Source: Ahaetulla prasina
Lineage: Eukaryota; Chordata; Lepidosauria; Squamata; Colubridae
Assembly (NCBI RefSeq): GCF_028640845.1
Contig: NC_080542.1
Span: forward strand, 67,648,211 to 67,712,210
Direction: 5' to 3'
DNA: 64,000 bases
Every line of letters starts with the position of its first letter. The stretch's first letter is position 1. Made by a program: the position numbers and the translations under genes. Below are positions 11,978 through 23,834 of the stretch, in pieces. Under the pieces are notes generated by a model. The model ran no database searches. It had not been told where the DNA came from and was given only the letters and a program-made list of their open reading frames with translations.

Positions 11978-13699
11978 AATTCACACTTTGTTCAAAAGAG
12001 AAATTAAACCTGGTGATCTTCCCAAATTTTAAGTTGTGTTTTTTTTAACTAACAGAAATTTCAGTTGAGCATTATGAGCTTATAATACACAAGATAATCT
12101 GTGCCCTTGCTAGGTCATTCTTTTAGAGATATTTCCTTACCTAAACAGAAAAATAGAGTGACACAGGCAAATTGCTATTGTTTTGGTTTAAACATTAGAA
12201 AAGAAAATACTTTAGGAAATGAAAAAGATCCATTGCTAGGCAAGGATAGATATTTTTCATTTTAAAAAGGACACTTTTGATGACAAGATTGGGGTTGGTC
12301 TATCATTCTTTAAGAATAGCCTAATGTTTTCAATTCTTTTTCCTCAACTTAAAGCAACATACAGCAAACCATCCTGAAATAATGTTTTCTCCAGATAAAT
12401 CAGCATAATCTCCATGGTTTGTCTTGAATTTCATAAATAGTGAGAACAAAGTATAGATGTTTTGGGAATTGATTCTGCTGAAGAGGGATATCTTCATTTT
12501 CTGATAACTTGAGCATAATTTTTGGAATAATGACACTGTCATTACTTGATGTCATCTTTGATAGAGTTGGCAGATGAGCATTTTTCTACACTGGGATGAT
12601 AATTAAATATCTTCAGTAATTGTACATTATAGGGTAACACTCATTAAAAAGTTACAATTTGACTGTCTTCCTCTTGATGTCCTTCAGACTTTCTGATTTC
12701 TAAAGACCAACTCCTGTAGGTAGGTGTGATGACTTCTCTGAATGCTTCCCAAATACCTCTCTAGATGTCACTTCGGAGGAGAAAGAACCAGTTCCAGGCA
12801 TGTTTGGAGGGGAGTTGGTCAGTGGCTTCAAGTAGCTATCTGTGGGGGATTTGGCTCAAGCACAGCTGCAGCAGAACAGCTCTGAGGCTTCAGGTAGAGA
12901 AAGCATGCAGCTGCAGCCAGTCAGTGATGAGAAAAAGGAACTGCCTTCTTCATCTGCTCCAAGAATACATAGGGCAGAGAAAAGGCAGGAGCAAAAAAGG
13001 TCAGCGAGATTACTCACGAGGAGAATGCTTCGGCCTTCTTGATGGGATGCACCAGAAGCTGGCAATTTAGCACAGTAGACAAATGAAAGTGATGTTTGGA
13101 ACAACATGTTTATTTCCTAGCTGTGTGTTTTCTGGTCATTGGGATACTTGCTTTGCTTTGCATTGACACCATGCCTTGGCTTGGATTATGTCTTGTGAAT
13201 TCAACATTTCTTGCCTCATGAACCCTCTTGTATTGTGGATTTAATTTTGCCTGGTGGGTTTCTTTTGATTGGGAAACTTTCAATTGTCTTGTGGACTCAT
13301 TGGCCATTGCCCTATCAACTAGCATTGGTCTGCTTGTAGCTGGACTTAATTGGGACAGTTCTGGGGTTTCGGTGAAGGGAGTTGCTGAGGAATATTAATA
13401 AATCCACTAAACAATGGTTACATGTTAACATGTAATTAACACGCTCATTGAATCTCTTACTGCATGGATCATTTTTCTAAGATGCTGAATTTCTGCTGCA
13501 ATACAGACCAATGCAGACCATCATGCATTTCAATAGCAATTTATGCAACTCTGGTTCTTCATTTGGGATGTGCAAATGTATCATCATCTTTTGGTCTTAG
13601 TTTGGTTGCTTCATTAAGATACAGTAAACAGTGCAAATAAAATGGGACCTGCTTTTGGTATTCCACATTTAGCATGTGAACAATAGACATACTAAAGAG
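11978..13699. other. Intronic DNA with an unclassified block at 12759-13400
   Basis: Mostly unremarkable AT-rich DNA. The part from about 12759 to 13400 differs: it has a 101-codon open frame (12765-13070) rich in Q, K, R, E and S, then a stretch ending AATATTAATAAATCC. It could be the end of a retroelement coding region with a terminal repeat, but I see no motif that settles it. Confidence 0.35.
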
Positions 13700-14640
13700 T
13701 CATGTATTCCAGTGAAACATGAACATCTGAACTTTTTCCAAAGTCTCAACATCTTTTTTGTAGTATGGTGACCAAAATTGGTTGCAGTATTCCAGGTGTG
13801 GTCTTACTAGGGTTTTGTAAAGTGGCGCTAGTATATGTGATCTTGATTCTATGCCTCTGTTTATACAACAGAGAATTGGATTAGCTTTTTTGGCTGCTTC
13901 TATACATTCCTGGCTCATATTCAAAGGATCATCAATTAGGATGGACCCTCTCATAGTTACTGTTTTTGAGCCAGGCCTCATCTAATCTGTATTTATACCT
14001 TTGATTTTTCCTGCATAAATGTAAAACTTTGCTTTTCTCCACATTGAAATTCATTTTGTTGGATAGGGCTCATTGTTCAAGTTTGTCAAGATCTTTTTGG
14101 ATCCTGAGTTGCTTCTGGGGTGTTGGCTATTGCTGCCAGTTTAGTGTCATCTGCAAATTTGATGAGTTCCCCGTCTATTCCCTCATCTAAGTCATTTATG
14201 AAGATATTGAAGAACACTGGGCCTAAGATAGAGCCTTGTGTTATCCCATTGCTTACTTCTCTCCATGTGGATGTAGTACCATTAAGGACTACTTGTTGAG
14301 TATGGTTTGGCAGCCAGTTACAAATCCATCTGGTGATGATATTGTCTATTCCACATTGTTTAGCTTACCAAGAAGTAGATTGTGGTCTACTTTGTCAAAT
14401 GCCTTACTGAAATCTCAGTATACTATGTCCACAGCATTTGGCTGGTTTACTAACTTAATGACTTTATCAAAGGGTGAAATAAGATTGGTTTGGGATGATC
14501 TGTTTTTAACAAACCCATTCTGGCTACTAATTATAACTTTGTTTGCTTCTAGTTGTTCACGGATCTTTTTTTAATATTATTACTATTATCTTTTCCAAGA
14601 TCTTCCTGGAAAATTCCTTCTGATTAAATCTGGTTGATTC
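13700..14640 (-). pseudogene. CR1 LINE reverse transcriptase remnant, antisense
   Basis: Minus-strand translation near 13900-13730 gives the CR1 pattern CCINRGIESRSHILAPLYKT and then PHLEYCNQFWSPYYKKDVET. Further right, 14150-14560 is the complement of the CR1 palm and thumb coding region, including codons for LKFADDTKLAA-like sequence near 14160 and for the upstream GVPQG-like segment. Stops and frameshifts are frequent. CR1 encodes an endonuclease and a reverse transcriptase; only the reverse transcriptase part is visible. It is older than the L2-like copies in the window. Confidence 0.75.
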
Positions 14641-14865
14641 AAACCAGATTTAACTGATTCAAAAATATATGCTGTTGTATTTCTTTTAATTTAGATTGCA
14701 GGTTATAGTAAAGAAAAATGAAGTATGGTGATACTTCTTTATATACATCATGGTATCTTGTCATTGTACCATTATATATGAAAAGTAGAAGATATTGCTC
14801 TTTCTGGTGCTTCTAAAATCACAATGATTCAACAATCTCACACTGAATTCCATCATTGTCAAGTA

Positions 14866-15224
14866 AGGTAAAGGTAAAGGTTCCCCTCGCACATACGTGC
14901 TAGTCGTTGCCGATTCTAGAGGGCGGTGCTCATCTCCGTTTCAAAGCCGAAGAGCCAGTGCTGTCCGAAGACATCTCCATGGTCATGCGGGCGGCATGAC
15001 TCAGCGCCAAAAGCGCATGGAACGCTGTTATATTCCCAGCAAAGGTGGTCCCTATTTTTTCTACTTGCATTTTTATGTGCTTTCGAAACTGCTAGATTGG
15101 CAGAAGCTGGGACAGGTAACAGGAGCTCACCCTCACGGCAGCATTAGGGATTCGAACCGCTGAGCTGCCGACCTTTCGATCAACAAGCTCAACGTCCTAG
15201 CTCCTGAGCCACCGCGTCCCTCCT
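14866..15224 (-). mobile_element. tRNA-derived SINE, antisense
   Basis: On the minus strand the element starts GGGACGCGGTGGCTCAGGAG, which holds a pol III A-box-like TGGCTCAG. A B box GGTTCGAATCC follows near 15155, giving a tRNA-like head. Its 3' end is the simple sequence ACCTTTACCTTTACC. A perfect 10-bp target duplication, TTGTCAAGTA, flanks it at 14856-14865 and 15225-15234, which indicates LINE-driven retroposition. It matches the general form of squamate tRNA SINEs; I do not name a subfamily. Confidence 0.85.
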
Positions 15225-15236
15225 TTGTCAAGTATA

Positions 15237-15656
15237 TCAATGTAGCTTATGAACTATGTTTTTATATAGTTGTAGTAAATCTTGGGAAGGGTTGGCTGTA
15301 ATAAAAGCTGAGCAACATTTTTGAAGATTGTCCACTGATAGAGCTCTCCTCACCTTCTGGTCAAGTTCTTGGGACCACTTGACCTTACATCTTGTTGGGC
15401 CTACTGGAAAAACTGCAGAAATAAATTGGTCCACAAAGGGCATCTGCCGGATGAAGGGCTTCATGTATGTACACAAAGGTACATGATCGCTTTCCAGGTA
15501 AGGTAGGACTTCAAAATTTTCTACATAATGTAATGAATCCATAGAAGTCAGTGGTGCTGGTTTTGGACCCTGCCATAAATGTAATCTCGCCAGGAGAGTC
15601 GCCAGCCCAAGAATTGTTGGATATATAAAGGTTGAGTTTATTTGCCATCTTTGCAA
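15237..15656 (-). pseudogene. Probable LINE endonuclease to RT linker remnant
   Basis: The minus strand has a 139-codon open frame. Its middle reads YLESDHVPLCTYMK; the SDH motif, followed by a basic and tryptophan-containing segment (CKVKWSQELDQKVRRAL), resembles the end of an APE-type LINE endonuclease and the linker that follows. No reverse transcriptase motif follows within it. The assignment rests on this one motif. It sits directly beside the SINE at 14866-15224. Confidence 0.45.
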
Positions 15657-16325
15657 GACAGAGGCCAGCGAAATTTGCTCTCTTGTCTGTATAGAGTCAT
15701 ACGAGGGAGGAGCTGGTTCTTATGGGAACCTCTGATGGTAGATAATGATGATATTTTGTATATAGTGTATAATCATTGGTTCCAATTTAGCATTGAAGTC
15801 CCCCCTAGTAAGACCCTGGCTTTTGGATGGTCCATGTGGAGTTTACTATATAATGCTGTACATTGCCATTATAACCTCAGATCAGTGTAGAATCCTGCTG
15901 CCTCCTCATTGAGTTATGGTAAGCTATCAGGCATAGTCTGATAAGACCCAAAATTGGACCACATGAACACCTGAGACTCAGGGTGGGAATGGTCTACCTG
16001 ATGTCAGGAGGCCAAAGGAAGGGCTGGACTACACTCAGTTTCAAAGTAGAAAGCAGTTGAAAAATGAATCTGGATGGACAAAAAATAAGGTATAGTGGCT
16101 ATTGTATTTGGCTGATATCCAAGAGATCTGGTTTCTATTTGATCTGTAACTACAGCAGCCTACTTGTAACTTTAAATTAATCTACCTCACAGAATTACTG
16201 TGAAGAAATACTATGAAGAAATATTTCAGTTCCTGAACAAAGTTCCTGAACAAAGATGAGATAGAGACACATACATGCTTGCCAGAAAATGAACAAATAA
16301 AGCAATAAAAATATCCAGACCTTTT

Positions 16326-17110
16326 AGAATAGAATAGAATAGAATAGAATAGAATAGAATAGAATAGAATAGAATAGAATAGAATAGAATAGATTTTTTA
16401 TTGGCCAAGTGTGATTGGATACACAAGGAGTTTGTCTTGGTGCATATGCTCTCAGTGTACATAAAAGAAAAGATACCTTCATCAAGGTACAACATTTACA
16501 ACACAAATGATGGTCAGTATATCAATATAAATCATAAGGATTGCCAGCAACAAAGTTACAGTCATACAGTCATAAGTGGAAAGAGATTGGTGATGGGAAC
16601 GATGAGAAGATTAATAGTAGTGCAGATTTAGTAAATAGTTTGACAGTGTTGAGGGAATTATTTGTTTAGCAGAGTGATGGCCTTCGGGAAAGAACTGTTC
16701 TTGTGTCTAGTTGTTCTGGTGTGCAGTGCTCTATAGCGTTTTGAGGGTAGGAGTTGAAATAGTTTGTGTCCTGGATGTGAGGGATCTGTAAATATTTGCA
16801 CAGCCCTCTTCTTGATTCGTGCAGTATACAGGTCCTCAATGGAAGGCAGGTTGGTAACAATTATTTTTTCTGCAGTTCTAATTATCTCTGAAGTCCGTGT
16901 CTTTTTTCTTGGGTTGCAGAACCAAATCAGACAGTTATAGAGGTGCAAATGACAAACTCAATAATTCCTCTGTAGAACTGAATCAGCAGCTCCTTGGGCA
17001 GTTTGAGCTTCCTGAGTTGGCGCAGAAAGAATATTCTTTATTGTCCTTTTTTGATGATGTTTTTGATGTTAGCTGTCCCTTTTAGATCTTGCGATATGAT
17101 ATTTTTTGTG
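16326..17110 (-). mobile_element. Snake L3/CR1-type LINE 3' part with (AATAG)n tail
   Basis: The element is antisense. Its tail is the (GAATA)n tract at about 16326-16392, roughly 13 units. Next comes the conserved 3' end (TTATTGGCCAAGTGTGATTG near 16398). The minus strand then encodes a C-terminal segment at 16948-16658 with EKIIVTNLPSIEDLYTARI and DPSHPGHKLFQLLPS, a typical LINE ORF end. It is 5'-truncated near 17110. Growth of AATAG arrays at these tails is a known snake feature. Confidence 0.85.
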
Positions 17111-18056
17111 TACTTTAAAGTTGTTGTTTCTTGTAGTATATAGATGAAAAATACTATATACTTTTCTAAGCAGTATTACTTTGGGCATAATTTTTTTCTC
17201 AGATTTTGTTCAATAATATCTTGTTAGATTAGTTCAGAGATCTAGCTGAACCAACATTTTCTTTACAATAATAACCAATCCAGGGTATAGACAGATTAAT
17301 GATAGAGATGATAACCTCTCCTTTTTGTTTTCATCTGAAGCAAATTGTATTTAAAGATAAACTTCCATTTTATATAAAGGTTTCGTAAAGATCTCAGTTA
17401 TCAAGAGATTTATCATGTGGATTTTATCAAATCTTCTTAAAGGAAAAAAAATCAATAGCTTCGCTTTATTTTATTTTTTAAAAAGAAATGTCTTCTTTTG
17501 AGGTTCTAAACCTGTTGAATACAGCTCCTTGGCTGATTAATTTTATCCCAAAGAGGAGCCAATAACATTATCAAGTTTATAATAATATAAAAGAAATAGA
17601 GATATTTTCCCCATAATCATAATAAAGAATGACTGCACTTCAGAAAAATTAACTTTGTTAGAAAAAAAACCTAGTATGTGACATTTCATGGATATAACAA
17701 GATTTAAAGCATTATAAGTTGAACTCTGTAAATCCTTATTATGTTTCATACTAAAGCTTAGGCTTTATATAATACTTTTATTTCAGCAGATTATTTGTTT
17801 TATAGACTAAAATCTAGTGATTCACATCCTTAACCTAGACCATGGGAGTCAAATACCCCATGAAAAATAAAAAAGATAATTATCAGAATATAAAAATCTG
17901 TAAGTATATTAGAGTTTGCAGCACTTTCAGTGGAATTCTGATCCAAGTTTAATGTACGATATGATACCATGATTTGCATATACCAGAAGAAAGACAGACC
18001 ACAGATTGTAATGTTAGATTTCAAAAAGAATGTGTATTTTAATAACTACATGTATA
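17111..18056. other. Intronic DNA, nothing recognised
   Basis: AT-rich sequence between the L3/CR1-type LINE and the Tc1 element. No exon, RNA gene or repeat family is recognised. Confidence 0.5.
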
Positions 18057-19612
18057 CAATATATTCAGAAAGTATTCAGACCCCCTTCACTTTTGTCAAT
18101 TTTGTTATGCTGCAGCCTAATTGTACAGTTGTTGAAATTCATTTTTTCCTCATTAATCTACACTCAGAATCCCATAATGATAAAGTGAAAACAGAATTTT
18201 AGAAATGTCTTATTTAAAAGAAAAAACTGAAATATCACATTGGCATAAATATTCGGACTCTTTGCAACAACACTTGAATTTAGCTCCTATTTCTCTTGAT
18301 CATTGCTGACATATTTCTACACCTTGATTGGAGTCAATCTGTGGTAAATTAAATTCATTAGGCACGACTTGGAAAGGCACACACTGATGTGCCTTTCCAA
18401 GTCATGGAAAGTATGACGCATACTGTAGCAGAGCAAAAGCCATGAGGTCAAAGGAACTGCCTGCAGAGCTCAGAGACAGGATTATTGCAAGGCACAGATC
18501 TGGGGAAAGCTACAATAAAATTTCTGCTGCACTGAAAGTTCCTAAGAGCACAGGGGCCTCCATAATTCTCAAATGGAACAAGTTTGACACACACATGGCT
18601 TTTTCAAGAGCTGGTTGCCTAGTCATACTGAGCAATTGGGGGAGAAGGGTCTTAGTAAGAGAGGTGATCAAGAATCTGATGGTCACAATGACTGAGTTCT
18701 AGCGATCCTGTGTGGAGATGGGGCAGAGTTAAAGAAAGACAACCATCCCTGCAGCCTCTGCTGATCTGTACTTTATGCCAGAATGCCTAGCCTCTCTTCA
18801 GTGCAAAACACATGAAAGCCCACTGGGAGTTTGCAAAAAAGCATCTGAAGGACTCTCAGATGGTAAGGAACAAGATTCTCTGCTCTGATGGAACCTAGAT
18901 TCAACTGTTTGGCCTCAATTCTAAACATTAGGTCTGAAGGAAACTAGGTACCGCTCATCACCTGCCCAATATCATCCCAACAGTGAAGTGAGATGGCAGC
19001 ATCATGCTGTAGGAGTGTTTTTCAGCAGCAGGGATTGGAAGACTGGTCAGGGTAGAGGGAAAACTGAATGGAAGTACAGGGATATCCTCAATGAGAACCT
19101 GTTCCACAGCAGTCAGGACCTCGACAACAATCCTAAACACACAGCCAAGACAACACAGCGGTGGATTAGGGAAAACTCTGTGAATGTCGTAGAGTCGCCA
19201 AGCCAGAGCCCTGATTTGAACCCTATTGAACATCTCTGGAGGGACCTGAAAATGGCTGTCCACCGATGATCACTATCCAACTTGACTAAGTTTGAGAGGA
19301 CTTGCAAGGAAGAATGGCAGAAAATCCCCCAATCCAGGTGTACAAATCTTGTTGCGTAATACCCAAAAAGACTCAAGGTTATAATTGCTGCCAAAGTGCT
19401 TCAACAAAGTACAGAATGAAGGGTCTGAATACTTACGTGAATGTGATATTTTTATTAATGTGATAATAAATTTACAGACATTTCTAAAATTCTGTTTTTG
19501 TTTTGTCATTATGGGGAATGAGAAAAATGAATTTCAACAACTGTAGAATCAGGCTGCAGCATAACCAAATTGACAAAAGTGAAGGGGGTCTGAAAAGTTT
19601 CTGAAAGGACTT
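18057..19612 (+). mobile_element. Tc1/mariner (Tc1-like) transposon with IR/DR ends
   Basis: The element is 1556 bp and is flanked by TA at 18055-18056 and 19613-19614. The inverted repeats are long, about 200 bp. Each begins near a TTCAG...CAGACCCCCTTCAC block (18064 on the left, its complement near 19600 on the right). A second, degenerate copy of that block lies inside each repeat (TAAATATTCGGACTCTTTGC near 18246; its complement, GGGTCTGAATACTTACGTG, near 19422). Two transposase-binding-like direct repeats within each inverted repeat is the IR/DR arrangement known from fish Tc1 elements. The length is normal for the family. Confidence 0.9.
18442..19269 (+). pseudogene. Tc1-like transposase, inactivated
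   Basis: The start at 18442 gives an N-terminal paired-like DNA-binding domain with ELRDRIIARHRSGESYNKIS and then ALKVPKST. The frame breaks near 18700. The catalytic half reappears in pieces: a decayed first-aspartate region near 18870-18890 reads SDGT where the family has SDET. A later frame (to a stop at 19267-19269) reads [15 protein letters not shown] and [19 protein letters not shown]. Between SSQDL and DNNPKHT about ten residues usual for the family are missing. With stops, frameshifts and this deletion the enzyme cannot be made. The product would have cut and pasted the element at TA sites. Confidence 0.85.
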
Positions 19613-21054
19613 TAGGTGCTGTGGAACAAACAGAAGAAAATTTGGTATAAATGAACTTAGAATGTCGACATAGTGAAAATATATTATTTATTTTCCTAGC
19701 TATTTGCTAATTTGTGCATTTGAATATATTTGCATTTGTTATAATAGGTATCAAGCTACTTAATAATCTCTAATTGGGCACTTGAATGGAGTTTGCAGTT
19801 TAGGTACAGTTTCTAAAATTTCTAACATCAAAATCAATATGAAAATGAAAAAGAGAAAAGTCATTGATTCCTCCATTTCATCATAATCTACTTCTGAGAT
19901 TCCTTATGATCTTAGAGAGCCTGATGATGGTGGAAAAAAATCAAAATCTTCTAACAATTTTTCTTCTAACATTAAAAACCATAAGCTTAGATGAGGAAAT
20001 GTGTACATTTATCTGTGACCTATTTTTTCCATACATTTATTAAAGCAGCAAGTATATTTACTTTATAAATTAATTTTTCATAGACTTTTTATGTAAGTAT
20101 TTTTTGCCCATTTTTCTAATTTTACAGAAAGAATTTTATAAAATTAATTTAGATGATGTTATATGTTGTTACTGTAATATTCAAAACATTTCTTTCATCG
20201 TAGATGTGAGCAATAAGAAAAAAATGATTTAAATATTATAGAACACAGATGCATGTTTGCAAAATTCTTAATGTTACATATTGCTGTTTTGTAATTTTAT
20301 CTTAAATTTTCATTTAAAAGAAATTACTTTAAAAATCAGTTCACCTAATATTCAGAGACTGAGAAACATTTTGAATTCAGAAAAAATACTGTTTCCTGTA
20401 TGTAGGTTTATATAGATGGTTGTCTTTTAGGCAATAGCCTGAAAAAATGTGTTTTTGTGTTCAGGTGGTTCATGAATTGAGCTGTTGAAATAAATGCATT
20501 ATTATTACTTATTTTCTTGGGTCATGTCTGTGACTTCATAGTACATAAAGCTGCAAAAAATTGTTTCCATTGTTTACGTGATTCTTTTAATCCCATTTTT
20601 TAAAAACTTTAAAAATTGGAAAAGGAATACCATTGATCATTATGCCACTTCATTTTGTGGCAATAGAACAAAAAATATGGGAAAGAGCTCTTTTAAGTTT
20701 TTATTGCTTTCTATGGTAGAATGCTCAAAATGTTTGAAGCTTTCTTTCATCAGAGTGCCCGCACACCGGATGTCAGTTGCTTTTTTTTGCCGAGCTGACA
20801 CCTATATTCTAAGTAACAGAATATAGCACACCTGAAATGTTTTAGAGAAATTTAAAAGAAAATGTTATTTCTATTTAATGTACTTTTTATTTGAATGGAG
20901 GTAATAAAAAGCTGAGTTTACTGTCTTTTGCTGGTATTGTACAGCTTTGTTTAAAGTTACTACCTCTGAATATAACTCTAATTTAACTAGAAGGCACATA
21001 GAATAAAGCCTAAGATATCAGTATTTGCAACCTGAACTAGACAGCCATCTAGAG
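19613..21054. other. Intronic DNA, nothing recognised
   Basis: AT-rich DNA with no exon or repeat family that I recognise. Confidence 0.5.
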
Positions 21055-21502
21055 CTGTGATGGTGATCCTATGGCAAGTGTGCCAGACGTGGAACGCAGA
21101 GCCCTCTCTGTGGGCACGCTTGCAGTTGCCCCAGCCAAGCTCCAATTGCGTTTCCCCATTATGTTTCACTCAATCAATTCCAACTTCTCGCGAAAGAAAA
21201 ATCTCGCAAAGTTGGAATTGATTGAGTTAACTTTTGCACTCGCATGCTTCACAATTGGAGAGACGGGGTCCCCTCCTGCTTCTGAAGCTCACTATGATGT
21301 GGACCCACAATGCAACCCTGTGTCAGCTCGGCAAAAAAAACAACTGACATCCGGTGTGCGGGCACTCAATTTTTGGTTCCCGGTGAACCAGTTGTTACAA
21401 CCGGCACAGCCCACCACTGGATGAATGGATGGATGAATAGATGGAGGAAGGATGGAGGGAGTGATGGATGGATGGATGGATGGATGGATGGATGGATGGA
21501 TG

Positions 21503-21539
<37 letters not shown>

Positions 21540-21925
21540 GACAGAGAGAGATAAAGAGAGGGAGGGAAAGAGAGAGAAACAGAGGCAGAGAGAGAATGGG
21601 AAGGGAAAGAGAAAGGGAGTGAAAGAAAGTAAGACGGGGGGGAAAGAGAAGAAGGGAAAGAGGGAGGGGAAAGAAATGATATTACAAAAGTTTTTTCTTT
21701 ATTGTTGCTAAAAGTAATATTTCAAAAGCAGAAAAAAATGAAGGGGCATAGAAATGCATTTATCATGTTTTTCTTAAACAATTAGCTGAACTTTGCATTT
21801 TTTATCATTTTAGGTAGTAAAACCTCAGTATTCAGGTTAAATTGCCATGTTGGCGCTTTGCAATAAATAAGTGGGTTTTGGGTTGCAGTTTGGGCACTCA
21901 GTCTCTAAAAGGTTCGCCATCACTG
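21055..21925. mobile_element. hAT-like transposon (family C) with nested repeats
   Basis: The left end is CTGTGATGGTGATCC and the right end GGTTCGCCATCACTG, imperfect inverted repeats. The flanking 8-mers ATCTAGAG (21047-21054) and ATGTAGAG (21926-21933) match at seven of eight positions, as for a hAT target duplication. The inside holds a fragment of family B (ending CCCACCACTGG near 21418) and a large microsatellite at 21418-21540, followed by a purine-rich tract to about 21675. No transposase is recognisable. Confidence 0.75.
21418..21675. repeat. (GGAT)n/(GATA)n microsatellite and purine tract
   Basis: GGAT units pass into GATA units by about 21505-21538. A GA-rich purine tract with GAGAGA and GGGAAAGA runs follows to about 21675. 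Confidence 0.95.
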
Positions 21926-23069
21926 ATGTAGAGGCTTTGATTTTCCTTTAAAAAGCTATGTAGGTAATTATGTATTGATCAGTTAAAAAATCTTTTGTGG
22001 AGGAAAAAAAAATCAAAGTTTTTATATGCAAGTTTGAGTAAACTTGCCTCTTACTCAGCAGGAACATTTTAAAAATTAAAAATTGTTCTGTTATTTGAGA
22101 TTAAATGTAGACTTATATTTTCAAATTTGTTTATTTGGCCTTAGCTAAGTGAAACAGGCAAACCAAAAAGGGAGATTATGGTTTCATCTTGTAGACATTG
22201 TATCTTCACTGTATCTTTATTTACAGCCAAAGAGCAAGAGTAATTAAAAACAAATACAAGAGAACATATATCTAGTATAGGGTCTCCTGCTTAAACAAAA
22301 GGATGAACATTTTTTCTTTGTATTTACAAGAAGTAGTTTTATTAGACAAAATATACACCCCAAATATGGTGATTAAAATAGACTTAATTTTAAAATACAT
22401 TACCTATGTCTAATGATATATTTAAAAGTGATACTACTTAAGATGGCTACAGGTTTCTCTATGGTCTTAATTGCACACTTTTTCTAGCAACGGTAGTAGT
22501 AACATAGTTGTTTCCCTCAGCTTAACCATATATTTTTGTCCAATCTTTATACCATAATGCTTAATGTAATATGACATCTTTTGAATTTTCAGTATTTCTG
22601 CATAAATACTCCTTTAACCCTTTTTTATGGTCTCTTGAGTTTAGTTTGCTGAAACCCTGCTATTTTCCTGTATAATTTGTCAGTACAATTCAGAATTTAT
22701 AATTTCATCATTGAATATAAGTTGTCCTGCTCCAGAGTCAGCAGAGCAGTCCAAACTATGATACTGCCACCACCATGTGGAAGACATAGAAAAAAGAGAC
22801 TAAGGCACTATCTGGAGTGAAGTTCTGTTGTCCCCTTTTTATTATTAAATTTGGAAACTATTGATTGTAAAATAGAAACATTTTAAGCATTAAAATTAAG
22901 GAATGACAGGACAAAAATAAAGGAAATAGAACAAGTGTGCCATCTACTGGTATCTGCTGCAGAGAAAGTGTTTTAGAAGTGAAAGGGCTTTTGAATAGAC
23001 AAGACTTTGGAATGTGGATTACAGTAAATGAATAAGAACAACATCCTGACACCTGCAATTTGTTCAGTT
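21926..23069. other. Intronic DNA, nothing recognised
   Basis: AT-rich DNA between the hAT-like element and the L1. No exon or repeat family is recognised. Confidence 0.45.
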
Positions 23070-23834
23070 TGGAAGGCTGGAGCAGAGAGAGGAAGAACTA
23101 TGATGGTGCAAAATTAGCAGCTCTCAGGCTCTAACAGATAATAAATAAGCAAGCAGGATGCAGTTGGGAACATTTTGAATAGAACGCCTTTGGAGTTTTT
23201 CTCTTTTTTCCCTATTTTGTTTTTTTGCTTCCTGCCTTCCCCTGAGACCTTTAAAACCCAGAAGTTTGGAAACTACAAAGACTTGCCAAATTGGGCTAGA
23301 GTATAAAGTACTTTGGTGGAATACAATTAATCTTTGACATTATAATTGTAGAAGAAGAAGAAAAGAAGAGACTATAATAGTTTTACAAGAACTCTTGGGA
23401 TATTCTGTGAAAGATTGTAGGGGACATACATGGGCCGAAGTGGATTACAACTAAACTTTGATAGACTGCTTACGAAAGAGGAAGAGAAGAAAAATCAAAG
23501 ATTACTTGGGAGAGATGTGTTGGTTGTCTTATAAAACCATAAAATCTTGTAGAGACTTATCTTGGACTTTGTGGACTTCAAGAAAATAATTAGTACCCAT
23601 ATTCATATTCTATTTCTATATAATATTGTGATAAAAAAGAAGAGAAGAAGGGTGAAAAACCATACTCAAGAATACTTTTGAATATTATAGGCTAACTGGA
23701 CAGAAGTGGTAAAAAGACTGATGGAGGAAGCTTGTAGAAAGAGTGTGGTTATAAAAAGGTTGCTGAAGTTGGGAGGGAGCGGTGGAATAGTTGGGAGAGT
23801 GTTGTGAAGGTATCCTATACATTAATATTGAAAG

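Noticed and set aside
15148..15224. Possible tRNA gene on the minus strand
   Set aside because: A and B boxes are present, but the sequence continues into a SINE body with a target duplication and no cloverleaf-ready 3' end.
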